64,000 nucleotides of DNA, taken from Pseudomonas sp. FP2309 (GTDB lineage Bacteria > Pseudomonadota > Gammaproteobacteria > Pseudomonadales > Pseudomonadaceae). The notes below the pieces were generated by a model. The model did not search any database, was not told where the DNA came from, and worked only from the letters and a program-made list of their open reading frames with translations. The DNA lies in the NCBI RefSeq assembly GCF_030687575.1, contig NZ_CP117439.1, forward strand, positions 1,674,001 to 1,738,000, written 5' to 3'. Positions 33,618-43,200 of the stretch are shown here, piece after piece; position 1 is the first letter of the stretch; each line of letters begins with the position of its first letter. A program made the translations under genes and the position numbers.

Positions 33618-33650
33618 GGTGAGCGGATCTGAGTGCTTAGCCCGCTCACC
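33618..33650. terminator. Hairpin between the small gene and sulA
   Basis: GGTGAGCGG / CCGCTCACC perfect arms with a 15-nt loop, but no T-run on either strand. It may be a weak terminator or an mRNA 3' stabiliser. Confidence 0.45.
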
Positions 33651-33697
33651 ACAAAAACAAGCCCGCTCAGTCGTAGGCGACTAGCCTCTTCAGCCTT

Positions 33698-34171
33698 TCA
33701 CCCCAACCGAATATTCAAGCTCTGCGCATCGCCGGTGCGCGCGGCACTGATCAGTTGCTGCTTGGCCGTTGCATTCAGCGGGTTCAACCAGCTCACCACC
33801 GTATGGCTACGGCCCAGTCGAAGTGCTTCACACGTCAACTGCTGAGCGCTTTGTGCGCCGCGTGGTTGCAGCAGCAGGATACGCTCACGGTTGAGGCCCG
33901 CGTCCCGTAGCCAGGCCTGGGTCAGGCTGGCGGGCGGGGCGATGAGCGTCAGCCAGCGCGCGTCCTGATCCTCGCTCAACTCGCGCAGGATCGGTGCCAG
34001 CAGGCTCAGGCAGCTTCCGGCAGCACCGCGCAACGACAGCTCACTGAACGCCTCAGGTTCGGCGCTCCAGGGCGCCTCGACCGTTTCCTTGAGGATGGGC
34101 GCAAGGGGTTGGGCCATAAAGGCCTCGAACAGCGACAGTTGTGTGTGTTGTGGGGTGTGTACGAGCTGCAT
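33698..34171 (-). CDS. sulA: SOS cell division inhibitor SulA
   Basis: 157 aa with AAAGGAGG before the ATG. SulA binds FtsZ and blocks division during DNA damage. It has the family RecA-like core: TLIAPPASLTQAWLRDAGLN, RILLLQPRGAQSAQQLTCEALRLG (first 20 residues of that segment are the FtsZ-binding strand region) and HTVVSWLNPL. It starts 10 nt after lexA and has no promoter of its own, so the tandem LexA boxes before lexA should control both. The C-terminal tail is the usual Lon-sensitive region. Confidence 0.9.
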   Translation of the reverse strand: MQLVHTPQHTQLSLFEAFMAQPLAPILKETVEAPWSAEPEAFSELSLRGAAGSCLSLLAPILRELSEDQDARWLTLIAPPASLTQAWLRDAGLNRERILLLQPRGAQSAQQLTCEALRLGRSHTVVSWLNPLNATAKQQLISAARTGDAQSLNIRLG

Positions 34172-34181
34172 GATGCCTCCT

Positions 34182-34790
34182 TTAGCGGCGAATGACGCCG
34201 ACGCTCAGGCCTTCGATCACCAGGTCCTGGTCTTTCAGGTTCACTTCAATCGGGGCGAACTCAGGGTTTTCGGCCAGGAGCCAGACCTTGCTGCCTTCGC
34301 GCTTGAAACGCTTTACGGTGACTTCATCGCCGATCCGCGCGACGACGATCTGGCCATTTCGGGCTTCGCGGGTGGTGTGTACGGCCAGCAGGTCGCCGTC
34401 AAAGATGCCCACGTCCTTCATGCTCATGCCGTGTACCCGCAGCAGGTAGTCGGCGCGCGGGTGGAAGAACGTCGGGTTGATGTTGCAGGACTCCTCGACG
34501 TGCTGCTGTGCCAGGATCGGCGCACCGGCGGCGACGCGACCGATGATCGGCAGTGTCGATTCGTCGGCCTTGGCTTCAAAGCCAGGGATGCGAATACCCC
34601 GCGAAGCACCGGGAGTCATCTCGATCGCGCCTTTGCGAGCGAGGGCCTTGAGGTGTTCTTCGGCGGCGTTGGGGGACTTGAACCCCAGTTCCAGCGCAAT
34701 TTCGGCTCGTGTCGGCGGGTAGCCGTTATCATCGAGGCAGCGCTTGATAAAAGCCAGAATCTCAGCTTGGCGTGGCGTCAGTTTTAGCAT
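34182..34790 (-). CDS. lexA: SOS repressor LexA
   Basis: 202 aa. The N-terminal winged helix-turn-helix (residues 1-65, [20 protein letters not shown]) binds SOS boxes. The autocleavage bond is Ala88-Gly89 (GRVAAGAPI), and the catalytic dyad is Ser123 (HGMSMKD) and Lys160 (EVTVKRF). RecA filaments on single-stranded DNA trigger self-cleavage and induction. It is the first gene of a lexA-sulA operon, divergent from psrA. Two LexA boxes overlap its promoter, so it is autorepressed. Confidence 0.97.
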   Translation of the reverse strand: MLKLTPRQAEILAFIKRCLDDNGYPPTRAEIALELGFKSPNAAEEHLKALARKGAIEMTPGASRGIRIPGFEAKADESTLPIIGRVAAGAPILAQQHVEESCNINPTFFHPRADYLLRVHGMSMKDVGIFDGDLLAVHTTREARNGQIVVARIGDEVTVKRFKREGSKVWLLAENPEFAPIEVNLKDQDLVIEGLSVGVIRR

Positions 34791-34800
34791 GTTGATCGCT

Positions 34801-34816
34801 CTGTCTTTTTATACAG
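34801..34816. promoter_or_regulatory. LexA (SOS) box, promoter-distal side
   Basis: CTG-N10-CAG match (CTGTCTTTTTATACAG), downstream of the lexA -10 on the minus strand. Confidence 0.88.
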
Positions 34817-34819
34817 TGA

Positions 34820-34835
34820 CTGGGATTATATACAG
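34820..34835. promoter_or_regulatory. LexA (SOS) box overlapping the lexA -10
   Basis: CTG-N10-CAG match (CTGGGATTATATACAG), 3 bp from the first box. It contains the TATAAT -10 of lexA. Confidence 0.9.
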
Positions 34836-34852
34836 TGAACTGCGCTTGGCAA
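34825..34852 (-). promoter_or_regulatory. lexA-sulA promoter
   Basis: On the minus strand TTGCCA (34852-34847), 16-bp spacer, TATAAT (34830-34825). Confidence 0.75.
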
Positions 34853-34994
34853 TCATCCTTTTTGACGACGCCGCTGGACGGTCATCCGTGATCGGTCCTA
34901 CAGGGTAGAGATAGCGCTGCCTACACAGGGTGAAGGATGTGATTAAATAGCGCTCAAATACATGACTGCCCGGCCGGAAAGCGAACCCACAGGC

Positions 34995-35023
34995 TTGACA
35001 AGACACACTCTGAAACGTATGTT
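34995..35023 (+). promoter_or_regulatory. psrA promoter
   Basis: TTGACA (34995-35000), 17-bp spacer, TATGTT (35018-35023). The -10 lies inside the first PsrA box. Confidence 0.7.
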
Positions 35024-35038
35024 TCAAACGAGTGTTTG
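35012..35038. promoter_or_regulatory. Two overlapping PsrA operators at the psrA promoter
   Basis: GAAAC-GTAT-GTTTC (35012-35025) and CAAAC-GAGT-GTTTG (35025-35038) share one base. Both match (C/G)AAAC-N4-GTTT(G/C), the reported PsrA recognition pattern. Autorepression is expected. Confidence 0.85.
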
Positions 35039-35053
35039 TCAGGCGGAGTACCC

Positions 35054-35761
35054 ATGGCCCAGTCGGAAACCGTTGAGCGCATTCTCGATGCTGCCGAGCA
35101 ATTGTTCGCGGAAAAAGGATTCGCTGAAACTTCATTGCGGCTGATCACCAGCAAGGCCGGGGTCAATCTCGCCGCAGTGAACTACCATTTCGGCTCGAAA
35201 AAGGCCTTGATCCAGGCGGTGTTCTCGCGCTTCCTGGGTCCGTTCTGCGCCAGCCTCGACCGCGAGCTGGAACGTCGCCAGGCCAAGGCCGACCACAAGC
35301 CGACGCTGGAAGAACTCCTGGAAATCCTCGTCGAACAAGCCTTGGTGGTCCAGCCGCGCAGCGGCAACGACTTGTCGATCTTCATGCGCCTGCTGGGCCT
35401 GGCGTTCAGTCAGAGCCAGGGTCACCTGCGTCGTTACCTGGAAGACATGTACGGCAAGGTGTTCCGTCGCTATATGCTGCTGGTCAACGAGGCCGCGCCG
35501 CGTATTCCTCCGATCGAACTGTTTTGGCGCGTGCACTTTATGCTCGGCGCGGCGGCGTTCAGCATGTCCGGGATCAAGGCGCTGCGCGCGATTGCCGAGA
35601 CCGATTTCGGCGTCAACACCTCCATTGAGCAGGTGATGCGCCTGATGGTGCCGTTCCTCGCCGCCGGCATGCGTGCCGAAACCGGTGTGACCGACCCGAC
35701 CATGGCGGCTGCCCAGTTGCGCCCACGCAGCAAAACCACTCCGGTGCCGGCCAAGGTTTGA
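35054..35761 (+). CDS. psrA: TetR-family regulator PsrA
   Basis: 235 aa. The N-terminal TetR helix-turn-helix (residues about 5-50; ETVERILDAAEQLFAEKG with INLAAVNYHFGSK-type recognition helix) is followed by a helical ligand domain. In Pseudomonas PsrA represses beta-oxidation genes and itself, activates rpoS, and is released by long-chain fatty acids. The operators at 35012 and 25996 link it to itself and to fadBA in this window. It is divergent from lexA. Confidence 0.93.
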   Translation: MAQSETVERILDAAEQLFAEKGFAETSLRLITSKAGVNLAAVNYHFGSKKALIQAVFSRFLGPFCASLDRELERRQAKADHKPTLEELLEILVEQALVVQPRSGNDLSIFMRLLGLAFSQSQGHLRRYLEDMYGKVFRRYMLLVNEAAPRIPPIELFWRVHFMLGAAAFSMSGIKALRAIAETDFGVNTSIEQVMRLMVPFLAAGMRAETGVTDPTMAAAQLRPRSKTTPVPAKV

Positions 35762-35904
35762 TCGCCTGGGTGTGCGCGGCCGTTTGCATCCGCTAAGCTA
35801 GCCGCCATGCCGATTTCAGCTATTTATTCGCAACCCGTTGTACCTGCCTTGCGCTCCACGCCAGGTGAGGGCAACGGGTTGTGTGCGTTATTTAAGGAAG
35901 GTTT

Positions 35905-36915
35905 ATGACTGCTGCCCTGCAAGGTTCTTTGATGGTCGACGTTGCCGGTACCTGGCTGACGGCCGAGGATCGTCACTTGTTGCGCCAGCCTGAAGTGGGC
36001 GGCCTGATCATTTTTGCGCGCAATATCGAGCATCCACGCCAGGTGCGCGAGTTGAGCGCCGCGATTCGTGCGGTGCGCCCGGACCTGCTGCTGGCCGTCG
36101 ATCAGGAAGGCGGTCGTGTGCAGCGCCTGCGCCAGGGCTTCGTGCGCTTGCCGGCCATGCGCGCGCTGGCGGATAACCCTAACGCTGAATACCTGGCCAA
36201 GCAGTGCGGTTGGGTTATGGCCACCGAAGTGCTGGCGGTGGGCCTGGACCTGAGCTTCGCGCCTGTGCTGGACCTGGATTACCAGCGCAGCGCCGTGGTC
36301 GGCACCCGCTCCTTCGAAGGCGATCCCGAGCGCGCCGCCGTGCTGGCCGGTGCCTTTATCCGTGGGATGAACAGTGCCGGTATGGCCGCCACCGGCAAAC
36401 ACTTTCCCGGCCACGGTTGGGCCGAGGCCGATTCCCACGTCGCGATTCCCAATGACGAGCGCAGCCTGGAGCAGATTCGCGCCAATGATCTGGTGCCGTT
36501 CGCACGCCTGAGCCGGCAACTGGCGGCGGTGATGCCGGCACATGTGATCTATCCGCAGGTCGACGCCCAGCCCGCCGGCTTTTCGCGGCGCTGGTTGCAG
36601 GACATCCTGCGCGGCGAGCTGCAATTTGACGGGGTGATTTTCAGTGACGACCTGTCCATGGCCGGCGCCCATGTGGTCGGGGATGCGGCCAGCCGTATCG
36701 AGGCGGCGCTGACTGCCGGGTGTGACATGGGCCTGGTGTGCAACGACCGTGCGGCCGCCGAGCTGGCGTTGAGTGCGGCGCAGCGCATGAAGGTCAAGCC
36801 GTCGGCACGGATTGCGCGTATGCGCGGCCAGGGGCTTGCTTCCACGGACTACAAGCAGGACCCGCGCTGGCTGACGGCGCTAACTGCATTGCGCGAGGCT
36901 CAGTTGATCGGCTGA
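35905..36915 (+). CDS. nagZ: Beta-N-acetylglucosaminidase NagZ
   Basis: 336 aa, with AAGGAAGG before the ATG. It is a cytoplasmic GH3 enzyme of peptidoglycan recycling that removes GlcNAc from anhydro-muropeptides and so generates inducers of AmpC. Motifs are LLAVDQEGGRVQRLR, the catalytic loop KHFPGHGWAEADSHVAIP with its His, and IFSDDLSMAGAHVVG carrying the nucleophilic Asp. Length and single domain are typical. It is monocistronic and convergent with the helicase gene. Confidence 0.96.
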   Translation: MTAALQGSLMVDVAGTWLTAEDRHLLRQPEVGGLIIFARNIEHPRQVRELSAAIRAVRPDLLLAVDQEGGRVQRLRQGFVRLPAMRALADNPNAEYLAKQCGWVMATEVLAVGLDLSFAPVLDLDYQRSAVVGTRSFEGDPERAAVLAGAFIRGMNSAGMAATGKHFPGHGWAEADSHVAIPNDERSLEQIRANDLVPFARLSRQLAAVMPAHVIYPQVDAQPAGFSRRWLQDILRGELQFDGVIFSDDLSMAGAHVVGDAASRIEAALTAGCDMGLVCNDRAAAELALSAAQRMKVKPSARIARMRGQGLASTDYKQDPRWLTALTALREAQLIG

Positions 36916-37010
36916 ACACCTTGGCGCTGCCAGCGCAGGCTAGCCAGCGCCCACACGTGAATGTCTTCACGACTCAACAGGTAGGCTTGCTCGCCAAGAC
37001 GATCTGACGA

Positions 37011-39701
37011 TCAGCGCTTCTCTTGCTTATTGGGCAACGGCGCAAACAACGCCTCGATATCCTCGTTGCCCAATTGCCAATCCCCGGTGGACCGCCCATC
37101 CAGCACGCCCGCCGCCAGGTCGGACTTTTCCTTCTGCAGGTGCTGGATTTTTTCCTCCACCGTGCCCCTGGCAATCATCTTGTAGACGAACACCGGTTTC
37201 TCTTGCCCGATGCGATACGCACGGTCGGTGGCCTGGTTTTCCGTGGCCGGGTTCCACCATGGGTCGTAGTGGATCACGGTGTCGGCTTCGGTCAGGTTCA
37301 GGCCTACGCCACCGGCCTTCAGGCTGATCAGAAAAATCTGCAACTTGCCGCTCTGGAATGCTTTCACCGGTGTGCGCCGATCCCGGGTCTGGCCGGTGAG
37401 CAGTGCGTAGGCGATGCCGCGCTTGTTCAATTCGACTTCGATCAGGCTGAGCATCGAGGTGAACTGGGAAAACAGCAGGATTCGACGTCCCTCGGCAAAC
37501 AACTCCTCAAGCATTTCCAGCAAGCTGTCGAGTTTGCCCGAGCTGCTGCCACGGGCGGGCAGGGTGGCGTCATTGACCAGGCGCAAATCGCAGCACACCT
37601 GGCGCAGCTTGAGCAGCGCTTCAAGAATGATGATCTGGCTGCGCGCCACGCCTTTGCGGGTAATCTCGTCGCGGACCTTTTTATCCATAGCCAGGCGTAT
37701 GGTTTCGTACACGTCGCGCTGCGCTTCGTTGAGCTCGACCCAGTGGATAATCTCGGTCTTGGGTGGCAGTTCGGTCGCCACCTGTTCTTTGGTGCGGCGT
37801 AGCAGGAACGGTTTGATCCGACCGTTGAGGTGCTGCAATCGCACGTCACTGGCGCGTTTTTCGATGGGCACGCGGTAATCACGGTTGAAGCTTTTGACGT
37901 CGCCCAGCCAGCCTGGCAGCAGGAAGTGGAACAGCGACCACAGCTCGCCCAGGTGGTTTTCCAGCGGCGTGCCGCTCAGGCACAGGCGCTGCCGCGCATT
38001 CAGCTCGCGCGCCGCCTGGGCCGCCTTACTGGAAGGGTTCTTGATGTACTGGGCTTCATCGAGGATCAGCACGTGCAGGGGTTGGGCGGCGAGCAGCTCG
38101 ATGTCCTTGGGCAGCAGGGCATAGGTGGTCAACAGCAGGTCGTAATCCTGCAGGTTGGCGAAATGTTTCTTTCGCCCCGCGCCGTACAGCGCCAGCACCT
38201 TGAGCTGCGGGGTGAAGTGCGCCGCTTCATCGAGCCAGTTGGGGATCAAGCTGGTGGGCATCACCACCATGCAGGGCCGATCCAGGCGCCCGGCGATTTT
38301 TTCGCTGAGAATATGCGCCAAGGTCTGTAGGGTTTTGCCCAGGCCCATGTCATCCGCAAGAATGCCGCCAACGTCCAGTTGGCGCAGCGACTGCATCCAG
38401 CTCAAGCCTTCCAGCTGATAGGGGCGCAAGGTCGCGTTCAAGCCTGCCGGAGCAACGCAGGTGAAGTCCTTTATGTCTCGCAGGCGTTGGGCGAAATGGC
38501 GGATCTTCTCGCCGCCTTCCCATTGCAGGGGCAGGTCTTCCAGTGGGTTGAGCCGGATCGCATCGGCTTTGGCCAGGCGCAGGGTGGTGGTGCCGGCTTC
38601 CTGCAGGTAAAACTCGCCTAAAGTTGCCAGCACCGGTTTCAGCCGACCGTAGGGCAATGCGACCTGCAGTGGGCCGTGGCCATTGGGCAGGCCTGGAATG
38701 TTCACCAGGATCAGTTCGTCGTCGCGACGACGTGCGAGTTTTTCCGGGTTGAGGATCTCGACGTGGGAGCGCATCAGGTTCAACAGGATCGGTAACAGGC
38801 TCAGGCGCTCGCCGTTGACGATGATGCCCAACTCCAGATCAAACCAGTCACGCTCAGGCGCCTCATCGACGCTGGCGTACCAGTCATCCACCGCGCTCAG
38901 GTCGAAACCGAAATCCTCATCGATCTGCAGTTCCCAGCCCTCGGCGCGCAACGTCGGGGCGGCGTTGAGGGTGAAGTTCAGCCAGGCGCTGTCATTGACC
39001 ATCTCAAACAGTTCGCCGGCGCTTTCCGGCAGCGCTTTGCTCTGGCGCGTGGCGATCTTGAAACCCAGCAGGCGCAGGTGCTCGCGATAGGGTTGCTCGC
39101 GTTCAGGATGACGCTTGATGCGCAGGCTTTGGGTTTCCTGGCGCACGATAATGTCGGCGTTCTTCTGCCCGCTGACATAGTTGCCCAAATAGTTGAACGA
39201 CAGCGCCGCGCGGTGCTGGACGTAGCGCTGCATCTTGCCGTTGCGCGGTTCGAACGCACTGAATTCGACACTGGCCAGCCACAGGCGTGGGATCGGCCGT
39301 ACGTCCTCCATCACCACTTGCGGCAGCACCACGCGGTTATCCAGCACGCTCTGGAGCTTTTCCAGCAGCTCTGCATCCTGGGCGGCGGCCGGGTAGGCCA
39401 GGGTTTCCTGGACCTTGAGCAGCACCGCCGCGATGTGTTTGCAGTTGGTGCGCACCGGGCAGGTGCAGCGGCTGTCGACCAGAATCAGCGTGCCCTTGGC
39501 CGATTCACGCAGTGAGATGGTCTGTCGGTAAACGTTGCCGCCCGAGCCCTCGCAACTGGCGATGATGGTGCTGTCGCCGGATTCGACGATGCGCACGCGA
39601 TTCTCCAGGGCATAACGTCGCCCACGCTCCAGGCTTTGCTCTTTGAAGCGATTGGCCCACGAAGGGGCCAGGGGCTTGGTCAGCGACGACGTCAGGGGCA
39701 T
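37011..39701 (-). CDS. SNF2-family helicase with N-terminal SWIM zinc finger
   Basis: 896 aa. A SWIM motif CTCPVRTNCKHIAAVLL lies near residues 80-95. The SNF2 ATPase starts near residue 440: motif I ILADDMGLGKTLQTLAHIL, motif II LILDEAQYIKNPSSKAAQAA, motif III SGTPLENHLGELWSLF, and in the C-terminal half RILLFSQFTSML, GGVGLNLTEADTVIHYDPWW and ATDRAYRIGQEKPV (motif VI). It is probably a DNA or nucleoprotein translocase; no specific role is known. It ends the mfd - csiV-like - helicase unit, starting 9 nt after the csiV-like gene. Confidence 0.92.
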   Translation of the reverse strand: MPLTSSLTKPLAPSWANRFKEQSLERGRRYALENRVRIVESGDSTIIASCEGSGGNVYRQTISLRESAKGTLILVDSRCTCPVRTNCKHIAAVLLKVQETLAYPAAAQDAELLEKLQSVLDNRVVLPQVVMEDVRPIPRLWLASVEFSAFEPRNGKMQRYVQHRAALSFNYLGNYVSGQKNADIIVRQETQSLRIKRHPEREQPYREHLRLLGFKIATRQSKALPESAGELFEMVNDSAWLNFTLNAAPTLRAEGWELQIDEDFGFDLSAVDDWYASVDEAPERDWFDLELGIIVNGERLSLLPILLNLMRSHVEILNPEKLARRRDDELILVNIPGLPNGHGPLQVALPYGRLKPVLATLGEFYLQEAGTTTLRLAKADAIRLNPLEDLPLQWEGGEKIRHFAQRLRDIKDFTCVAPAGLNATLRPYQLEGLSWMQSLRQLDVGGILADDMGLGKTLQTLAHILSEKIAGRLDRPCMVVMPTSLIPNWLDEAAHFTPQLKVLALYGAGRKKHFANLQDYDLLLTTYALLPKDIELLAAQPLHVLILDEAQYIKNPSSKAAQAARELNARQRLCLSGTPLENHLGELWSLFHFLLPGWLGDVKSFNRDYRVPIEKRASDVRLQHLNGRIKPFLLRRTKEQVATELPPKTEIIHWVELNEAQRDVYETIRLAMDKKVRDEITRKGVARSQIIILEALLKLRQVCCDLRLVNDATLPARGSSSGKLDSLLEMLEELFAEGRRILLFSQFTSMLSLIEVELNKRGIAYALLTGQTRDRRTPVKAFQSGKLQIFLISLKAGGVGLNLTEADTVIHYDPWWNPATENQATDRAYRIGQEKPVFVYKMIARGTVEEKIQHLQKEKSDLAAGVLDGRSTGDWQLGNEDIEALFAPLPNKQEKR

Positions 39702-39710
39702 GGCACTGAA

Positions 39711-40277
39711 TCAGTCCTGGAGGTCGGGCGGTGGTGCGCTGGGTGGCTTGGCGGTCAGCGAGGTGATCTTGATCAGCAACGCCAGGTGGCCGCCGTCCAG
39801 GTAGTTGAGCTGGTTGTTCTTGGTGCGCACGTCGGTCTGGTTCAGGTGTTCGCTGGCGATCACGCTGCCGTTGCTGCCGAACCGGTTGATCCAGAACTGC
39901 GCGTCGATATCGGTGAAACGCCCCAGTTGCAGGTTCAGCGTGCCCTGGATAGGGAATTGGCCGAACTGCTCCTGGCCATCAGTGATCGCGATCTTGACCG
40001 GCTGCTCGCCAAGGTTCTGCTCCCAGGCTTTGTGCGCCAGCACGGTGTAGCTGTTATCGGCGTTGAGTTTGTCGACGATGTTGTTCAAGCGAGGCGGGCT
40101 CATTTTGTCGCCCAGGCGTACGGCGCCGGCATCCCAGTCTTCCGGCGCGGCGCGGCTATTGATCACCGGCTCCGCATTCTGGCGGACCAGGATCATTTCT
40201 ACCTGGTACGGGCTGTCGGCGAATGCCGAGGGTGCCACGACCACCAACAACAGGCTCAGCATGCGGAACAGGCGCAT
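39711..40277 (-). CDS. CsiV-family periplasmic protein
   Basis: 188 aa from ATG 40277 (MRLFRMLSLLLVVVAPSAFA), preceded by AAGGAC; the frame extends 5 codons upstream. There is a signal peptide with cleavage after AFA. The mature part starts DSPYQVEMILVRQNAEPV, the typical opening of CsiV (peptidoglycan-binding) proteins, and ends in a Pro-rich tail. It lies 11 nt after mfd and 9 nt before the helicase gene. The role in envelope function is inferred from the family. Confidence 0.82.
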   Translation of the reverse strand: MRLFRMLSLLLVVVAPSAFADSPYQVEMILVRQNAEPVINSRAAPEDWDAGAVRLGDKMSPPRLNNIVDKLNADNSYTVLAHKAWEQNLGEQPVKIAITDGQEQFGQFPIQGTLNLQLGRFTDIDAQFWINRFGSNGSVIASEHLNQTDVRTKNNQLNYLDGGHLALLIKITSLTAKPPSAPPPDLQD

Positions 40278-40288
40278 TGAGGCGTCCT

Positions 40289-43200
40289 TCAAACAGATTT
40301 CGGGATGAGGCGCTCGAACAGCGCCTCCAAGGTATTAAAACGTTCTTCGGCACGCTCCATCGGCACCATGAACTTGAACAGCGTAGCCCCTTCGAACTTA
40401 TAGCGGTTGGGCTGGCCCTGGATCAGCTTGATCAGCACCAACGGGTCTACCGGCGTCTGCGCTTCGAACTCGATGCGCCCACCCTGCGGCCCGGCGTCGA
40501 CCTTCTTGATACCCAGTTGCTCGGCCTGCAATTTAAGCAGGGTGAGGCGCACCAGGTTCTTGGTCGGCTCCGGTAACAGGCCGAAGCGGTCGATCATCTC
40601 CACCTGCAAGTCCTTGAGGCCTTCTTCGTCGGTGGCCGAGGCGATGCGCTTGTACAGGATCAGCCGTGCGTGCACATCGGGCAGGTAGTCTTCGGGAATC
40701 AGCGCCGGCAGGCGCAGGTTGATCTCCGGACCGCCGCCCAGGGGTTGGTCGAGGTTTGGCTGTTCGCCCTTGCGAATGGCTTTGACCGCGCGCTCGAGCA
40801 TCTCCATATACAGCGTGAAGCCCACGGCCTGGATCTGCCCGCTCTGGCCGTCGCCCAGCAGTTCGCCGGCGCCACGGATTTCCAGGTCGTTGGTGGCCAG
40901 CACAAAACCGGCGCCCAGGTCCTGGGTATTGGCGATGGCCTCCAGGCGCTTTTCCGCATCCGAGGTGATCTGCTGGCGTGGCGGCGTCAGCAAATAGGCA
41001 TAGGCCTGGTGGTGACTGCGACCCACTCGGCCGCGCAACTGGTGCAACTGGGCCAGGCCGAACTTGTCGGCGCGCTCAATGATGATGGTGTTGGCGCTCG
41101 GCACGTCGATGCCGGTCTCGATGATGGTGGAGGCGATCAGCACGTTGAAGCGCTTGTGGTAGAAGTCGCTCATGACCTGTTCGAGTTCGCGCTCGCGCAT
41201 CTGCCCGTGGCCGATGCCGATGCGTGCTTCCGGCACCAGTTCGGCGAGGTCGGCGGCGCATTTTTCGATGGTCTTTACGTCGTTGTGCAGGTAATACACC
41301 TGGCCGCCACGCAGCAACTCACGCAGCAGCGCCTCTTTGACCGTGCTTTTGTTCTGCTCCATGACGAACGTGCGCACCGACAGGCGTCGCGCGGGCGGCG
41401 TGGCGATGATCGACAGGTCGCGCATGCCCGACACCGCCATGTTCAGCGTGCGTGGGATGGGTGTCGCCGTGAGCGTCAGAATATCGACTTCGCTGCGCAG
41501 GGCCTTGAGCTGTTCCTTCTGGCGCACGCCAAAGCGGTGTTCTTCATCGATGATCACCAGGCCCAGGTTCTTGATCTTCACATCGTCCGACAACAGCTTG
41601 TGGGTGCCGATGACGATGTCGATCTTGCCTTCGGCCAAATCCGCGATGGCCGCATTCACTTCCTTGGCGGATTTGAAACGGCTCATCACTTCCACGGTCA
41701 CCGGCCAGTCGGCAAAGCGGTCGCGGAAGCTGTTGTAGTGCTGCTGGGCGAGCAGGGTGGTGGGCACCAAAATGGCCACTTGGCGTCCGCCGTGCACGGC
41801 AATGAACGCCGCCCGCATGGCCACTTCGGTCTTGCCGAAGCCCACGTCGCCGCACACCAGGCGGTCCATCGGCTTGGGCGCGAGCATGTCGGCGCGCACG
41901 GCTTCGATGGTGGTTTGCTGATCCGGGGTTTCTTCGAAGGCGAAGCCGGCGCTGAAGGTTGCGTAGTCGGCTTTCGGGTCGGCGAAGGCATACCCTTCGC
42001 GGGCAGCGCGGCGCGCATAGATGTCGAGCAACTCGGCGGCGACGTCGCGCACCTGTTCGGCGGCCTTGCGCTTGGCTTTTTGCCAGGTCTCGGAGCCCAG
42101 ACGATGCAAAGGGGCCAGGGCGTCGTCGCTGCCGGTGTAGCGGGCGATCAGGTGCAGGTTGGCCACTGGCACGTAGAGCTTGGCGCCCTCGGCGTATTCC
42201 ATGGTGAGGAATTCGGCCGCCTGATTATCGATCTCCAGCGTCTGCAGACCGAGGTAGCGGCCCACACCGTGGTCGATATGCACCACCGGCGCGCCTTCAC
42301 GCAGTTCGGTGAGGTTCTTGATGACGGCGTCGTTGTTGGCGTCGGCGCGTTTTTCGCGACGACGGCGTTGCATCACGCGTTGGCCGAACAGCGGGCTCTC
42401 GGCAATCAGCGCCAGGGACGGGTCATCCAGCAGCAGGCCTTCGTCCAGTGGCGCAATAGTGATGGCCAGACGATGCTTGCTCGCAACGAAGTCCGGCCAG
42501 CTGTCGACGGTTTTCGGTCGCAGCTTCAGGCGTTCCAGCAATTCCAGCAGTACTTCACGGCGCCCGGCGGATTCGGCGGTAAACAGCACGCGGCCGGGGA
42601 AGTCGCCGAGGAAGTTGGACAGCGCTTCCAGGGGTTGCGTGGCTTTGGCCTGGATTGCCAAGTCCGGGAGGCTCCCGGCGGGGAAGCGTTCACGGCCGCT
42701 GCCGGCGTCCACGTCCTGTTGGCTGGCGACCACACGCGGCCAGCTTTTGAGCCGCGCGAAGCAGTCCTCTACCGGCAGGAACAATTCCGCCGGCGGCAAT
42801 AAAGGACGGGATGGATCGACACGGCGCTCTTCGTAACGGTTACGCACGTCATTCCAGAAGTTCTCTGCCGCCTGCTCGATACCCGGCAACGAGAACACTT
42901 GGGTGTCCTGAGGCAGGTAATCGAACAGGGTCGACGTCTCGTCGAAAAACAGTGGCAGGTAGTACTCGATACCGGCGGGGGTAATCCCGCTGCTCAGGTC
43001 CTGGAAGATCGGGCAGCGGCGGAAGTCGACGTCGAAGCGCTCACGAAAACGCGCCTTGAAGCGGGTGACCGCGTCTTTTTGCAACGGGAATTCCCGTGCC
43101 GGCAGCAGCTTGATCGATTCCACCTTGTCGATGGAGCGCTGGTTTTCCGGGTCGAAGGTGCGCAGCGTCTCGATTTCGTCATCGAACAGGTCGATGCGAT

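Noticed and set aside
40670..42802. 710-codon plus-strand frame inside mfd
   Set aside because: Shadow of mfd; mfd has complete motifs on the other strand.
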